Part shown: piece by piece, positions 27,014 to 36,828 of the stretch
Layout of the letters: the number at the start of each line of letters is the position of its first letter
Position numbering within the stretch: position 1 is the stretch's first letter
NCBI RefSeq assembly: GCF_031877795.1
Contig: NC_133932.1
Location: forward strand, 93,540,994 to 93,604,993
From: Strix aluco
Taxonomy: Eukaryota; Chordata; Aves; Strigiformes; Strigidae
Length of the DNA stretch: 64,000 bases
Direction: 5' to 3'
Notes under the pieces: model-generated
Told to the model about the DNA's origin: nothing
Database searches by the model: none
The model's input: the letters and a program-made list of their open reading frames with translations, nothing else
Position numbers and translations under genes: made by a program

Positions 27014-27066
27014 AGGAAAAGGAAGAGGAAGAGGAAAAGGAAAAGGAAAAGGGAAAAAAAGAAAAG
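27014..27066 (+). repeat. Purine-rich imperfect microsatellite (GGAAGA/GGAAAA)n
   Basis: About 50 bases of pure purine with a 6-base period. It yields Glu/Lys-rich frames that are not genes. Confidence 0.85.
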
Positions 27067-28079
27067 GACTGTCAAATAGAGGTAGAGACACATGTCAATC
27101 CTGGCCTGCCTTTCATCATCCACCAGATGACTTTAGACATTGAGCCCAACGTATTTGAGAGCATATTTGGAGTATCCCTCTTGGCTAAACAAGGTCTTAG
27201 CATCTCAAGAAGTTTATACAATGTGAACCAATGGTTTACTGAAAGCTTTAAAAGCTAAGACTGAGTTAGAAGATGATAGATAGGATTAGTCCATTGCCAC
27301 CTGCTTGTGACCCAGTGTGTGTGATATAATTCAAAGCTGCCTCTTACAGCTTTGGGAAACCTGCATGGGAAATCATATTAGGCTGGACACCATTGTAAGT
27401 GCTTGAATCTGACTGGGAATGTTATCCAGTATCCCAATGCACAACAAACAATAAGTAAATACTCAAGACATTCACTGCTACTGTGAAAGTGCATCTTGAT
27501 CTTATTTACTTAGTATCTTCTACCCAGACAAGAGGGCTGTGTTTCACCTTCCTTGCAAAGTCCATCTTCATCTCCAAAGTGAGGAGAACAGAACATTTCC
27601 AAGAAAATCTAAATACTGCCCATTAACAATCTCTGAATGTGATATAAGCAAAAAAACCCCCCAAAACTAAAAAAGCCCAAACACGCCAAAAAACCAAAAC
27701 CCAAACACCTGAGAAAAGAAAGGGGCCTAGTGGAAATATCTCACAGATCTTCTGTAGTTTTGCACGTCAGGTGGGTATCCAAAACTCAGAAAGGTATCTA
27801 GCATTTTTCGTGTTTCCCATCAAGTCTTTACAGCCAGACAGCCCCTCCAATTCCTTGCACAATGACGGCGTGAAGATGCTGCCTATGCAACACTTGCTCC
27901 ATTCACACACCTCCTCAGAAGGGTCTTAGTGAGATGGGAAGAAGCAGGGAAAAGACAACTTCTGCATTTCTGCTTTCTCTAAGCTTCAACTTAGACAATG
28001 AAGAAACAAACCCACACTTAATTAAAGATGAGCTTAAACCTTATTTTGCCCGTATCACATTCCCCAGTTCTGCCCCCTT

Positions 28080-28370
28080 TTCCTTCCCCTCGCAGGACGT
28101 TTCTCCCCTGGGTCGGCCCGCGGGGGGCGGAGGGGCGCGGAGGCGAGAGGAGGGGAGCGGCGGGGCGCGGAGGGGGGCGGAGGGGAGCGGCGGGGCGCGG
28201 AGGGGGGCAGAGGGGAGCGCTGGCCGCGCAGCCCGGCTCCCCCCCACGCACGGGCACTAGTGGGCGCTGCAATTTCTATTAAGTTTCTCTAAGCAATGAT
28301 ATTCCACACGGCATCCAACCGGGCATTGGCGGAGGGCGGGGCGGGTGGGCAAAAACTATTGCTTCATTAT
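28080..28370. promoter_or_regulatory. CpG-rich block containing a GC minisatellite
   Basis: A sudden GC-rich island in AT-rich surroundings, including the 30-bp tandem repeat listed separately and a GC-rich segment near 28,320-28,350. The open frames here are low complexity, rich in Gly, Arg, Ala and Pro. Confidence 0.5.
28119..28219 (+). repeat. GC-rich minisatellite, 30-bp unit, about 3 copies
   Basis: The block starting GAGCGGCGGGGCGCGG recurs exactly 30 bases later (28,155 and 28,185), with a more diverged copy before and the start of another after. The G-rich strand has many GGGG runs and could form G-quadruplexes. Confidence 0.75.
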
Positions 28371-28829
28371 AGAAGACTCCGTCTGTGTGTGCGGTCTACA
28401 GGCAGTTATCATTCATGTTTCTTTGATTTGCTGGAGCTGAGCGGGGAGAGGTCACTGGACAAGCAAGCACCAGGCAAGCAGGCAAATTACTGCCTTTTTT
28501 TTTTTTTTTTTTTAAGCAGGACCTCGCAAAGCAGCACCCCGCGTTACAGCTCAGGGCTCAGAAATAAGGTGTCGCTCCCGTTGTACTACACAAAACATCC
28601 GTGAAGTCCCCAAGAAGCACAGCTGAAAACCGTCGAAAGAGCTGTACATGCCACGTTAAATTTGAGCTTCTTTTGGCGTGGTTGGCAACATAACTTTGTT
28701 TTGTCTAGGCTGGCAGGGAGGGAGAAGCACTTTTTAAAAAATCTCCTCCATTGATATGTTTCTCTCTTGTTATTTAACAAAGAAGGAATCTGTTTAGTAC
28801 TAATGCAATAGACATGAAAAAAAACCTCG

Positions 28830-28975
28830 GCACATTACCCGAGCCTACTTAGCAACTTTCAGACTTTGTTCCTCTGCTTTGCTGTCTAAATACAGTAGAC
28901 GGAAATGGGAGATAACGCTCCCATGCAAATGAAGATAACAGTTGCTGGCCCACTCTCCGCTTAGGATAGTGGAAG
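28830..28975. promoter_or_regulatory. Candidate conserved element with octamer site
   Basis: A complex non-repetitive segment containing the POU octamer ATGCAAAT at 28,923-28,930, close to a GATAAC (GATA-like) core. It lies about 7 kb upstream of the DACH1 ATG. Confidence 0.3.
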
Positions 28976-29479
28976 CCGCACTGGTTTCCCCTAAAGCAGA
29001 TTTTTTTTTTTTTTTTTTTTTTTTACCCGGTAGCCTCCTGCATGTAAAGCGCCAGCGCATTGTCCTCTGACAGCTGATGCTTATCGTACCGGTGGGGGTA
29101 TTGTGTTGCAGCTCGTGGCACTGGAAAACCTTGTAACTTTCTTTTGAAGTTAAATGGCTTCATTTTGTTTCCATGTATGAATAACTCTCCGAAGAGCTAT
29201 GGTGACCCAAAAGTCGACCCATTTACAACGCCCGTCCAACCGACCTGTTCCTCTCTCGGTCGGAGCTTTGCACAAGCAGGTCCTCCCGGCGCAGCAGGCG
29301 GGAGGGTGGGAGGAAAGGGGGAGGGAGGCTCCTCAACCAGTCCAAGTTGCATCGTAATTAAATTTTATTTTATCCTACCGACGCACGCGAAATATCGAGC
29401 AAAATACAAGTTTAAGTAATTTGTTTGTATTCTTACCTGTAGGAGTTGGAAATTAACAGCCCCGCTAGTTTACTGTTAA

Positions 29480-29730
29480 GCCTGGAGAGCGAGAGATTGC
29501 TTTGCAAACATTACAGTTATTATGTCTGCAGTTGGTACTCTTTGTATAAATTATTGATCAGCCATCTTATTTTTCTTTCTGCTTAATGGATATTATAGCA
29601 TAGCCGTTTACACGCTATAGTTAAGGTTGTGTCAGCACTTCCATTTATAACATCCCCCTCTTACCGAGAGTTTATAACTCGCTATAAAATTCTGCTCTGG
29701 GCTGAAACTTTTCAAGCAAGGGCTCGGACT
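29480..29730. promoter_or_regulatory. Candidate conserved element with repeated TTTATAA motifs
   Basis: Dense AT-motif sequence with TTTATAAC repeated (near 29,644 and 29,669) and CTATAAAA, which suit CDX/HOX-type factors, in otherwise complex sequence. Confidence 0.3.
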
Positions 29731-29979
29731 TTTAAAGGGGTGTGTGTCCCCATCAAAGAACAATTAAAAATGTTTGTCTGCTTTTTTGGAATATGGGAAT
29801 AATAAAGCTAACCTCCCCACCCCAATGTTTTTCATTCATTTAAGTGACTTGAGGAGGAAAAGGCTGCGTCTCGCGGGCTGTCAGCTCATAGATATATATA
29901 TAAAATAAATATATATATAAAAAAGAAGCTGGTGTGCCTTTTTTTAATTAGTAGTATTATTATTAAGGGAAACAATTAG

Positions 29980-30350
29980 TGCTCGATCGGCTGCCGAGAC
30001 GCCGCCCTCCGCCCCGCCGGGCGCGGGGCCCGATCCGCCGGCTGCCGCCCCTCTCACCGCCCCGCGGGCGGCGGCACCGACCCCCGCGGCCGGGGGCTTG
30101 GCCAGCCCGGCGGGGGAGGGGGAAGGGGGGCAACGGGGGGGGGGGAACGGACACGGAGAGACGGGGAGGGGGGGATGCCGCGGTTCCCCGCGGCTGCCGG
30201 GCGCGGGGCAGGACGAGCGGTCCCCTGGCACCGGCAGAGCTCGGGGCGTGTGTTGGAAAACCGGGAATATTTAAATATCGGGGCGGCTCTCCAGCGCCTG
30301 CATCTCGATCAGGCTGGGTTGGGAGCCAGGGATGGAGTGGCTGAGTGAAC
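29980..30350. promoter_or_regulatory. CpG island about 5.7 kb upstream of DACH1
   Basis: A short, very GC- and CpG-rich block that starts abruptly after an AT-rich ATATATA/poly-A stretch (29,888-29,925) and fades by 30,350. It includes a G run near 30,136-30,146. Open frames on both strands translate to Pro/Arg/Gly-rich low-complexity sequence and are not supported as genes. It may be an orphan CpG island or an enhancer/promoter. Confidence 0.6.
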
Positions 30351-31499
30351 TAATTCCGTGAGGCGGGGGAAGCACGGGAAAGGGCATCTCAGATTAGATC
30401 ACCACCGCTTTAACATCATTTAATGGCAGGGGCTTTACACTTCATAATTATCGCTCTGAGCGACTTTTCCTACCTGTTGGTAGGTGAATGAACACGTTGG
30501 ACTGAGGACCTCTGATGAGAGCCCAACTCAAACACCACAGAGGGCTCCCCGTCTATTCCAGTCCTCATTTAATTCATGCAAGGAAGTTGGTTATCATTCC
30601 TTCTCGCACTGCAGCTTTCTCCCTTGGCTGTCAGTCGTCAGGTGAATGGCAGCAGGCAGTGCCCAGTCACCCGCTCCAGCCACACCGAGCCAACCCGAGA
30701 AGGCAACCCCACCCGCTTCACCGTTTGGCTCTGGTGGCTGCGACGTGACCGAGAGGCTCAAATCAACATAAGGATTATTTTTGTTACTGACTTCGAAACA
30801 TATTTTCTGAAGTCAGAACAGCGACTTGAGGGGGGAAAAAAAATCGTAAATAAGCAAGAAGCTTAATTGGCGTTTGGTATTTGCAATTTGCATATATGCG
30901 CTTGTGCGTGGGTGCGGGTGGGGGTGTGTACGTGTGTTTGTGTGTGTGTCGGATGGAGGGGAGGAGGGAGGGAAGGCATGAGAAGGTTCCCAAGCCGTCG
31001 GTTATTGCATCTCTCGGTACAGCGCGTCCTTGGTCAGCGCATCAGTTACCATCACCGCAGATAACACCCATTTCTCGTGGGGATGAAGGAGGAGAATTGA
31101 AGGATGCTCTCCGGGGCTAAATCCTGCCCTAGTACTTAGGCGGTGAGCACCCCTGGAGCCAGGGAGATGAGTCGCGGGAGTAAAGCCGGCAAAAGATGCT
31201 CTGGCGCTGAAGCGCCTGGGTTAGGCAGGGCGTGTGCGAGCTGCCAAGCCCGGCACAATTCCTCTTCCAGTCCTTGCTGGGGATGCGTAGCCCCTGCTTT
31301 CAACTCTCCAGCTGAGATGCACATTAAACACTCAGCCCAGGTGATAATTTGCTCCCAGATTCTCTTTTTTAAAGACTTTAAAAGTTATATTTAATGGCTC
31401 CTGAAGTTTCTTCGCTTCCATGCTTCCAACACTTTTTTGTTAAGCAGGCACCATACGTAAATACAAACTGCAGTAAACAGAACGTGAAAGCAATCTCGC

Positions 31500-31730
31500 C
31501 ATGTATTCTGGACTTTTTATGATATATGGTGGACTGTTCAAAAGTGTATGCTATTGTTAAAGCTGTTTGTGCCGGGTGTGCTAATGCACTGTTTGATTGA
31601 GTGAATTAGCAGTCATAACAATCTGGCAGTCTGGCCATAGAAGTGTGCTCAAATTGATTTGTGTTATGGCTGGACTGGAAAATCTAGTGTTAGTTGTTTT
31701 TTGCCCTGGGGCATTGTTTGTACCAAACTC
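31500..31730. promoter_or_regulatory. Candidate conserved enhancer about 4.5 kb upstream of DACH1
   Basis: Highly complex sequence with homeodomain-like GCTAATGCA and GAATTAGC cores and a SOX-type AACAAT at 31,617-31,622, lacking repeats or stray homopolymers. It has the look of deeply conserved non-coding DNA; this is a judgement from texture, not alignment. Confidence 0.33.
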
Positions 31731-33069
31731 CACTTTTCATTTAATTTTCCAATAGATTTTTGAAAGACCAAAAGGTTTGTGATCAACGTTTGCTGCACTT
31801 TATTATTATTCAGTTATTAAAAATATCCTATGAGTAATTTCAGGTTCCCCAAAACCTTGCTTTCAATTATAGTAAACATAATTAGCGTGATGTCGTGCTT
31901 GGAATGGTAAATCTCCCTTTGTATCTATTAAGCATGTTATCTACTTGTCCTGTCACTGAAAGGAATCCAGTTTGTATTTGTATTGGACAAGGTCTGTGCT
32001 AGTTTGACTATAATGCAACAATTAGAAAACCAGCACTGCAGTATCCAGTTTCTTATTACTGATACAACACTTCACATCAATCTCAACTGCATTCATCGTG
32101 TTTTCAATGTTTAGTAAATATCTTGGTGGAAGGGAAAATAAAAAGGATCCCAATTCACAGACTTAAATTTCTATGAGTCTATTTTCCTGAGCGATGCAGG
32201 GGGGATTCGATATGAGGTCCCTCCCTCCTTCTCAGTCTTCCCTCTAAATAACAGATAGCTCCTGAAAGGAGGATTGCTGCTCGAGACCCTGGAGATTAAA
32301 AGCAAAACAGAACTTACCTTCTCTTCGCCAGTACTTGTTCTGTTCTTAGAATCTTCTGCTCAGCAGTCGTTTGCAAGAATTATAATGCAGCATGATTAAA
32401 CCTAAAACATTACTCTATTGATCACATAGAAAGCTTTGTGAAATCATTTAGTTTCTTCTCTTCAGAAACCGGTGAATAAAATAGGTCACTAGACAAGGAT
32501 AAGACAAAATACAAGACAGAAATGTATTTCTCAGGAAAATAAATTCAAAAGAAATGCAGAAAAAAATACTGTGAATGAACTTAACACGGTAATACACTAT
32601 TCATCCTTACCAGGTGCCTATCTTCTGTATGCTTCCCCTCCCCCCCCGGTCCATTCCTTCACACATGTTCAGAAGATAAATACTTTTCTGGTTTTTCTGA
32701 ATGAATTTAAATATTTAATTATCAATAATAACTGAAGAAGGTGGAGGGAGCTGATGTACTATCCTATCTCCTGTCAGTCAGGTATTCAGATTCCTTAAAA
32801 TGCAACAGCTACAATGCATTTTCTAATTGCATTTTACCCTTTACAGCTGCCCTCAAAATTGTAATTTAATAGTGAACTCTGTATCAGTCTTTTTTTAGAG
32901 CAATAAATTACAATCACTGTCAATACATCTTACTGCTTTAACATACATTTTAATATACCAAAATGGTCAAAAGAAAAAAAGAGAGAGGCAGAGAAACAGA
33001 GAGAATACCTGCCCTGAACAGTTACATGAGCAGAACAGAAACCCTGCTTCAAACAATATTCCAGGAAAG

Positions 33070-33240
33070 AAATTAAAGACTTCTTAATTAGCGCAGCAAT
33101 TAAGCTTTCTTGGTTGCATTTTAATCAGCCCAGGCCCTATCAAAGGACAAACAGAACGATTTGCAGGTCTTTGAATTTTAAACAGTCTTATTGATTTCAG
33201 CACCATAAGTCTTCACTTGACACAGGGAGAATTTTGAAAT
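33070..33240. promoter_or_regulatory. Candidate conserved element with TCF/LEF and homeodomain sites
   Basis: It contains TAATTA (33,085-33,090) and CAATTAAG cores, and ATCAAAGG at 33,139-33,146, a TCF/LEF consensus, within 60 bases of each other in complex sequence. Confidence 0.3.
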
Positions 33241-34673
33241 ATCAGTTACAGTAATTTGAGTTTTGCTGATATCAACTCAGGGAGAAAAAAAGAAAATGCC
33301 CAACAGTATCATTACATGAAATGGTCAGCGAGTAAGAGAAATGCAATCTGAAAAAGTTTACAAAGAGCAACCTCCGGATTTGTTGGGGTGTTTTATGTGA
33401 CTGTGTGAGTGTATGTGTGAGTTAAAATAAATCCAGTTGCTCCCCATAACCATTAGAAACACTTACCAAGCCAGAAGCTTTGAGGAGTCTGGAACCCTTC
33501 CATAAATCTCTTTCTTTCTAGGTTTCTAATCCCATTGTTGCTTCGAAATGATCAACGTTAACCCAAACATGTGGCAGTAAACCCTTTCAAACTACATTTT
33601 CTTTATATGGTTTTGAACCGTGAGGGTACACGGCAAGAAGAAAAGCAGAAGGGCTGGTGTGCATCCTGTTGTAGGGAAGGTAGAGAACAAATGTGATGGT
33701 AGGTTTCCTAATTCAGAGTTCACTCAGATCTCCAACTGGCAATATCACATGTGTCTGGCTCTGTCCTGATCTTCTCAAGGACCTGTTCTGTCTTCACAGG
33801 GTGTAAGAGAAGGTGAGATGCAAAAGGATAGTTGAGGCAAAGAAAAATATGGCCAGAGTTGGTTTTCTACAACTGAAAAAAGAAAGATTCAGTGTATTTA
33901 CAGTTTTAAATTATCAGTTTTATGCAACACTAGATCCCGCCAGTGGAACTCAAGCTGTACAAGCTCCTCCACATAAACGTTCTGAAAAACACCTAAAAAC
34001 GTCTTGGAAGAAGTGTTCTGCACTGTTATGTGTGCACAATACTTCAAAACAAAATGCCACTTGGTATTTTCTTGGTTTTATTTGCCAATTTTAAAGACTT
34101 TAGTGCAGGATAGCTAAAATTTCACTAGCAAAGGACATCTTTACTGGTATTAGAACACAAATTCATATAAATTGAAATTACAGGTGCAATAAGCAAGTAG
34201 ATAGTATGTGAATAGTTTATATCTGATAATGTGGAAATTCCCCTGCACTGAGTTACTACAGTTGAGATTATCCACTTTGTAGATGTGTCATCCCATGAGT
34301 CATATCTCACATTATACATTTTAAAAAAAGTTGATCCATGGGCACATACATGCACCACAATTAATGAAGTACACAGTGTATATTTTTAAAACTGGAAGAC
34401 CTACGTACACACCAAATCCTACTTTTGCAGGACTACCCCCCCCCCCCCTATCTGTACGAATGGCCATTTCTTTACCCCTCTAAAAAAAGCGAAGAGCCGT
34501 CAAGACAAGCAGAACAAAGCCCCCGGCTGACCCGAACACCCCACGTACGCGTGCTGCCAAACGCGCTTTAAAAACTCCATCGCCAACTTCGGCGGCGGGC
34601 AGGTCCCACGCCACGCCGGGGCCCGGCTGCGCCACGCCGCGCCGGGCGAGGCGCGTCCCGCCGGCTGCGCCAC

Positions 34674-34684
34674 TGCGCATGCGT
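34674..34684. promoter_or_regulatory. NRF1-type binding site
   Basis: TGCGCATGCGT fits the palindromic NRF1 consensus (YGCGCAYGCGCR) except for the last bases. It lies within the upstream CpG island. Confidence 0.5.
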
Positions 34685-35069
34685 GGGCAAGCGCAGCAGC
34701 TGACTTTCCGCGCTACCTGGCCGGGGGGGGCGGGGGTCGGGGCGTCGCTGCGCGGTTCCTGCGCGGCGCCGCCAGCTGTTGCGCGGCGGTACCTGCGCGG
34801 GGCGGGCTGGGCCGCCCGCTTTCCCCTCTCCTAAGTTAGTTCGGTGCCGCCGCAGCCCCCTCGACGCGGTTTCCCCACGGCGTGACCCGCAGCGCCCGGT
34901 GCCCTCGCAGCTCGCAGGATGGTCCCCGGCAGATGCTGCTGCGCGGGTCTGCCCTTATGCGCCCCGCGCAGCCACCGCCGCCCGCGTAACAAAAGGGGCC
35001 TTGGCGCTGCCGCCGGACCCTCAGCAGCAGCTCCCACCCCGCCGGGAGGAGCGTTTGTGGTCCCGAGAG

Positions 35070-35094
35070 AACAACAAACAACAACAACAACAAC
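35070..35094 (+). repeat. (CAA)n trinucleotide tract
   Basis: A short run of AAC/CAA units lies inside the upstream CpG island. Confidence 0.8.
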
Positions 35095-35353
35095 AGCCAA
35101 GAGCAACAGACCCGTCCGGAGGTTTCCGCTTTTGTCCGCGGGTGCCCCCGCCCCAGCCCCGGCAAGGTGCGCGGCCAGAGCCCGCCCCGCGCCCCGGCTT
35201 CCCCGCTCCCGCCCGGCTTCTGGGGGACGCTGGAGACGCTTGTGTTTCTCCACAAACTGTGTTGACAAGCGACTGCTGAAAAGGGCTGGGAAAATTACAT
35301 CTCGTCTCTGGTGGGGTGAAATATGAAACATGTAATCTAACGGTTCCTGAAGG

Positions 35354-35395
35354 GGCGGGGGGGGGGGGGCGGAGGGGGGAGGGGGGGGGGGAGAG
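35354..35395 (+). repeat. G-rich tract, G-quadruplex candidate
   Basis: Almost continuous G with single C, A or GAGAG breaks. Many runs of four or more G satisfy the usual G-quadruplex pattern. It sits between the two proximal CpG islands, upstream of the putative 5' UTR. Confidence 0.85.
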
Positions 35396-35632
35396 GGACT
35401 TCTCTCCCTCTCTCTCTGTTTCCCTGCTCCGGGTTCCTGGTTGGATAATTTGGGTTAATACTAGTGAGTGAGCCTTTTGCTGCTTCAAAGGGTATTTCAA
35501 GTTGCCGGAGCTCCTCCCCTCCGCACCGTGTGACAACAACAACTCGTCCAGCGAGCGAGCGAGCGGCGGCGGCGGCAGCCAGCACTTCCCAGCTCATTTT
35601 CTCTCTGTCATTCCCCTCTCAATCTTTGATCA

Positions 35633-35704
35633 ATGTACTTGCCAGAGAGAACCGAAGTCCTTCAAACCTCCTCCTTTTCACCTTCGTCTTTAACGTGGTG
35701 CTAG
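35633..35704 (+). other. Upstream ORF in putative DACH1 5' UTR (23 codons)
   Basis: An ATG at 35,633 opens a 23-codon frame ending at TAG 35,702-35,704, about 330 bases before the main ATG. Its context is poor (T at -3, T at +4), so leaky scanning past it is likely. It matters only if transcription starts upstream of it. The peptide resembles nothing I know. Confidence 0.4.
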
Positions 35705-36022
35705 AGCAAGGACCACAAAAAGAAACTGCCCTCCCCCTCCCCTCGGCCCCAGCCCCGCCGCCCGGAGCGGACTTCTCCTCCTCCTCCTCCTCCTCCGTCC
35801 CCACTTGCGGGACACTTTGTGCGTTCTCTCTCTCACTCTGCCCCCTGCTCTCTCGCTCGCCGCAGCACCTGATCCGGGGTTATCCCCCCCTTCTTCTTCC
35901 CCCTCCTCCCTTCTCTCCTTTCCTTTTTTTTTTTTTTAATTTTTTTTTTTTTTAATTTTTCCCCTTTCCCTTGCGTGTGTGTGTGGGAACTTTCCCCCCT
36001 CCCCCAGCCCCCTCCGCCGTAT

Positions 36023-36028
36023 ATGTGA
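36023..36028 (+). other. Minimal start-stop uORF (ATG TGA) just before the DACH1 ATG
   Basis: The six bases ATGTGA lie two bases before the main ATG (atATGTGAccATGG). A start codon followed directly by a stop is the smallest possible uORF, and such elements can stall initiating ribosomes. The start context is weak (T at -3 and T at +4), whereas the main ATG is strong. Confidence 0.5.
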
Positions 36029-36030
36029 CC

Positions 36031-36758
36031 ATGGCCGTACCGGCTGCTTTGATCCCTCCGACCCAGCTGGTCCCCCCTCAGCCTCCGGTCTCAACTTCTG
36101 CCGCCTGCACCACCACCACCACCACCTCCTCGTCGGCCACCTCCTCTCCGTCTCCGTCCATCGCTCCCCCGCCGGCCGCCTCGGGGACAAACCTATTCCG
36201 GCCGGAGCCCATCGCAGCGGCGGCAGCGGCGGCAGCGGCGGCGGCGGCCACAGTCACCTCCACCACCAGCGGCGGCGGCGGTAACGGCAGCGGCGGCGGC
36301 GGCAGCAGCCCCAGCCTGGGCACCGGCGGCGGCGGCGGCGGCAGCGGCGGCGGCGGCAGCGGCGGCACCTCCACTCCCAATGCCAGCGCGGCCAGTGCGG
36401 CCAGCAGCCTGCCCGGCAAGCCCGTGTACTCGACCCCGTCCCCGGTGGAGAACACCCCCCAGAATAACGAGTGCAAGATGGTGGATCTGAGGGGGGCCAA
36501 AGTGGCCTCCTTCACCGTGGAGGGCTGCGAGCTCATCTGCCTGCCCCAGGCTTTCGACCTCTTCCTGAAGCACTTGGTGGGGGGCTTGCACACGGTCTAC
36601 ACCAAGCTGAAGCGGCTGGAGATCACGCCCGTGGTCTGCAACGTGGAGCAGGTCCGCATCCTGAGGGGGCTGGGGGCCATCCAGCCCGGGGTCAACCGCT
36701 GCAAACTCATCTCCAGGAAGGATTTCGAGACCCTCTACAACGACTGCACCAACGCCAG
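36031..36758 (+). CDS. DACH1: DACH1 exon 1 coding part (partial gene; N terminus plus most of Ski/Sno/Dac domain)
   Basis: Dachshund homolog 1 is a nuclear transcriptional cofactor and corepressor acting with SIX and EYA proteins. The 728 coding bases give 242 residues plus two bases of the next codon. Seen: a start beginning MAVPAALIPPTQLVPPQPP, a Thr/Ser-rich stretch (residues 27-42), LFRPEPI (55-61), twelve alanines (62-73), a Gly/Ser-rich linker (about 80-112), then PGKPVYSTPSPVENTPQNN (128-146). The DACHbox-N begins near residue 147 with ECKMVDLRGAKVASF and runs to NDCTNA at 242. In the family this domain has a winged-helix-like fold. The start is chosen because gaccATGg is a strong Kozak context, the protein start matches vertebrate DACH1 as I know it, and an in-frame TAA lies at 35,953-35,955. 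The frame continues into AGGTAA, but AG|GT there is the splice donor, so the apparent stop is intronic. Compared with mammalian DACH1 as I recall it, the long serine run is missing. DACH2 is unlikely given this N terminus. Confidence 0.96.
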
Positions 36759-36764
36759 GTAACC
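36759..36764 (+). other. DACH1: Splice donor of DACH1 intron 1
   Basis: The exon ends CAG and the intron starts GTAACC. Splicing here leaves AG as the first two bases of a codon (phase 2). Any third base T or C gives serine, as expected from the family sequence after NDCTNA. Without splicing the frame would hit TAA at once. The remaining donor positions (ACC) are weaker than the GTRAGT consensus. Confidence 0.9.
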
Positions 36765-36789
36765 GCCGCAAGGCACACGCACACCCCGC

Positions 36790-36828
36790 GCCCCCCCCCC
36801 CCCCCCGCCGCCGCCGCCGCCGCCCCCG
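36790..36828 (+). repeat. Poly-C followed by (CCG)n at the start of intron 1
   Basis: A long C run and then CCG repeats begin about 30 bases after the splice donor. Confidence 0.85.

Larger units (their letters stand above)
19656..28079. other. AT-rich intergenic sequence, no gene seen
   Basis: The longest open frame (20,739-21,113, minus) encodes a hydrophobic Phe/Leu-rich product typical of AT-rich antisense sequence and resembles no family I know. Small repeats include a three-copy 12-bp tandem (20,410-20,446) and a GGAAGA/GGAAAA purine tract (27,014-27,066). Confidence 0.65.
28371..29979. other. Upstream spacer with homopolymer T runs and possible regulatory DNA
   Basis: It holds T runs at about 28,496-28,513 and 29,001-29,024 and two complex segments listed as candidate elements. 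No exon is supported. Confidence 0.55.
30351..34479. other. Upstream intergenic region rich in complex AT-motif sequence
   Basis: It holds a TG-rich stretch near 30,897-30,950, C runs at about 32,638-32,647 and 34,435-34,448, and candidate enhancer segments. No coding exon is supported. Confidence 0.6.
34480..35280. promoter_or_regulatory. Upstream CpG island with NRF1 palindrome; candidate second or divergent promoter
   Basis: A CpG-dense block separated from the exon 1 island by about 200 bases that include a G-rich run. TGCGCATGCGT at 34,674-34,684 matches the NRF1 consensus, and TGCGCGG-type repeats follow at about 34,749-34,800. NRF1 sites are typical of bidirectional CpG promoters. Open frames on both strands here look like GC-driven chance frames. 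No exon was identified. Confidence 0.55.
35400..36030 (+). promoter_or_regulatory. DACH1: Putative DACH1 core promoter region and 5' UTR
   Basis: Immediately upstream of the ATG is a GC- and pyrimidine-rich leader: CT-rich tracts around 35,395-35,425, GAGC/GGC repeats near 35,548-35,577, a (CTC)n run near 35,776-35,797, and C/T runs from 35,880 to 35,970. No TATA box is evident, consistent with a CpG-island promoter with dispersed starts. The exact transcription start cannot be set from the sequence. Confidence 0.6.

Noticed and set aside
29944-30344. Open frames of 63-121 codons in the 30-kb CpG island
   Set aside because: Pro/Arg/Gly-rich low complexity, present on both strands, no recognisable domain.
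34779-35542. Open frames of 135-173 codons in the upstream CpG island, both strands
   Set aside because: Overlapping frames on both strands, low complexity, and no conserved motif or clear splice structure. Better explained by GC content.
35971-36030. N-terminal extension of DACH1 from a TTG at 35,971
   Set aside because: No ATG exists in that extension, the ATG at 36,031 has a strong context, and the protein start there matches the family.
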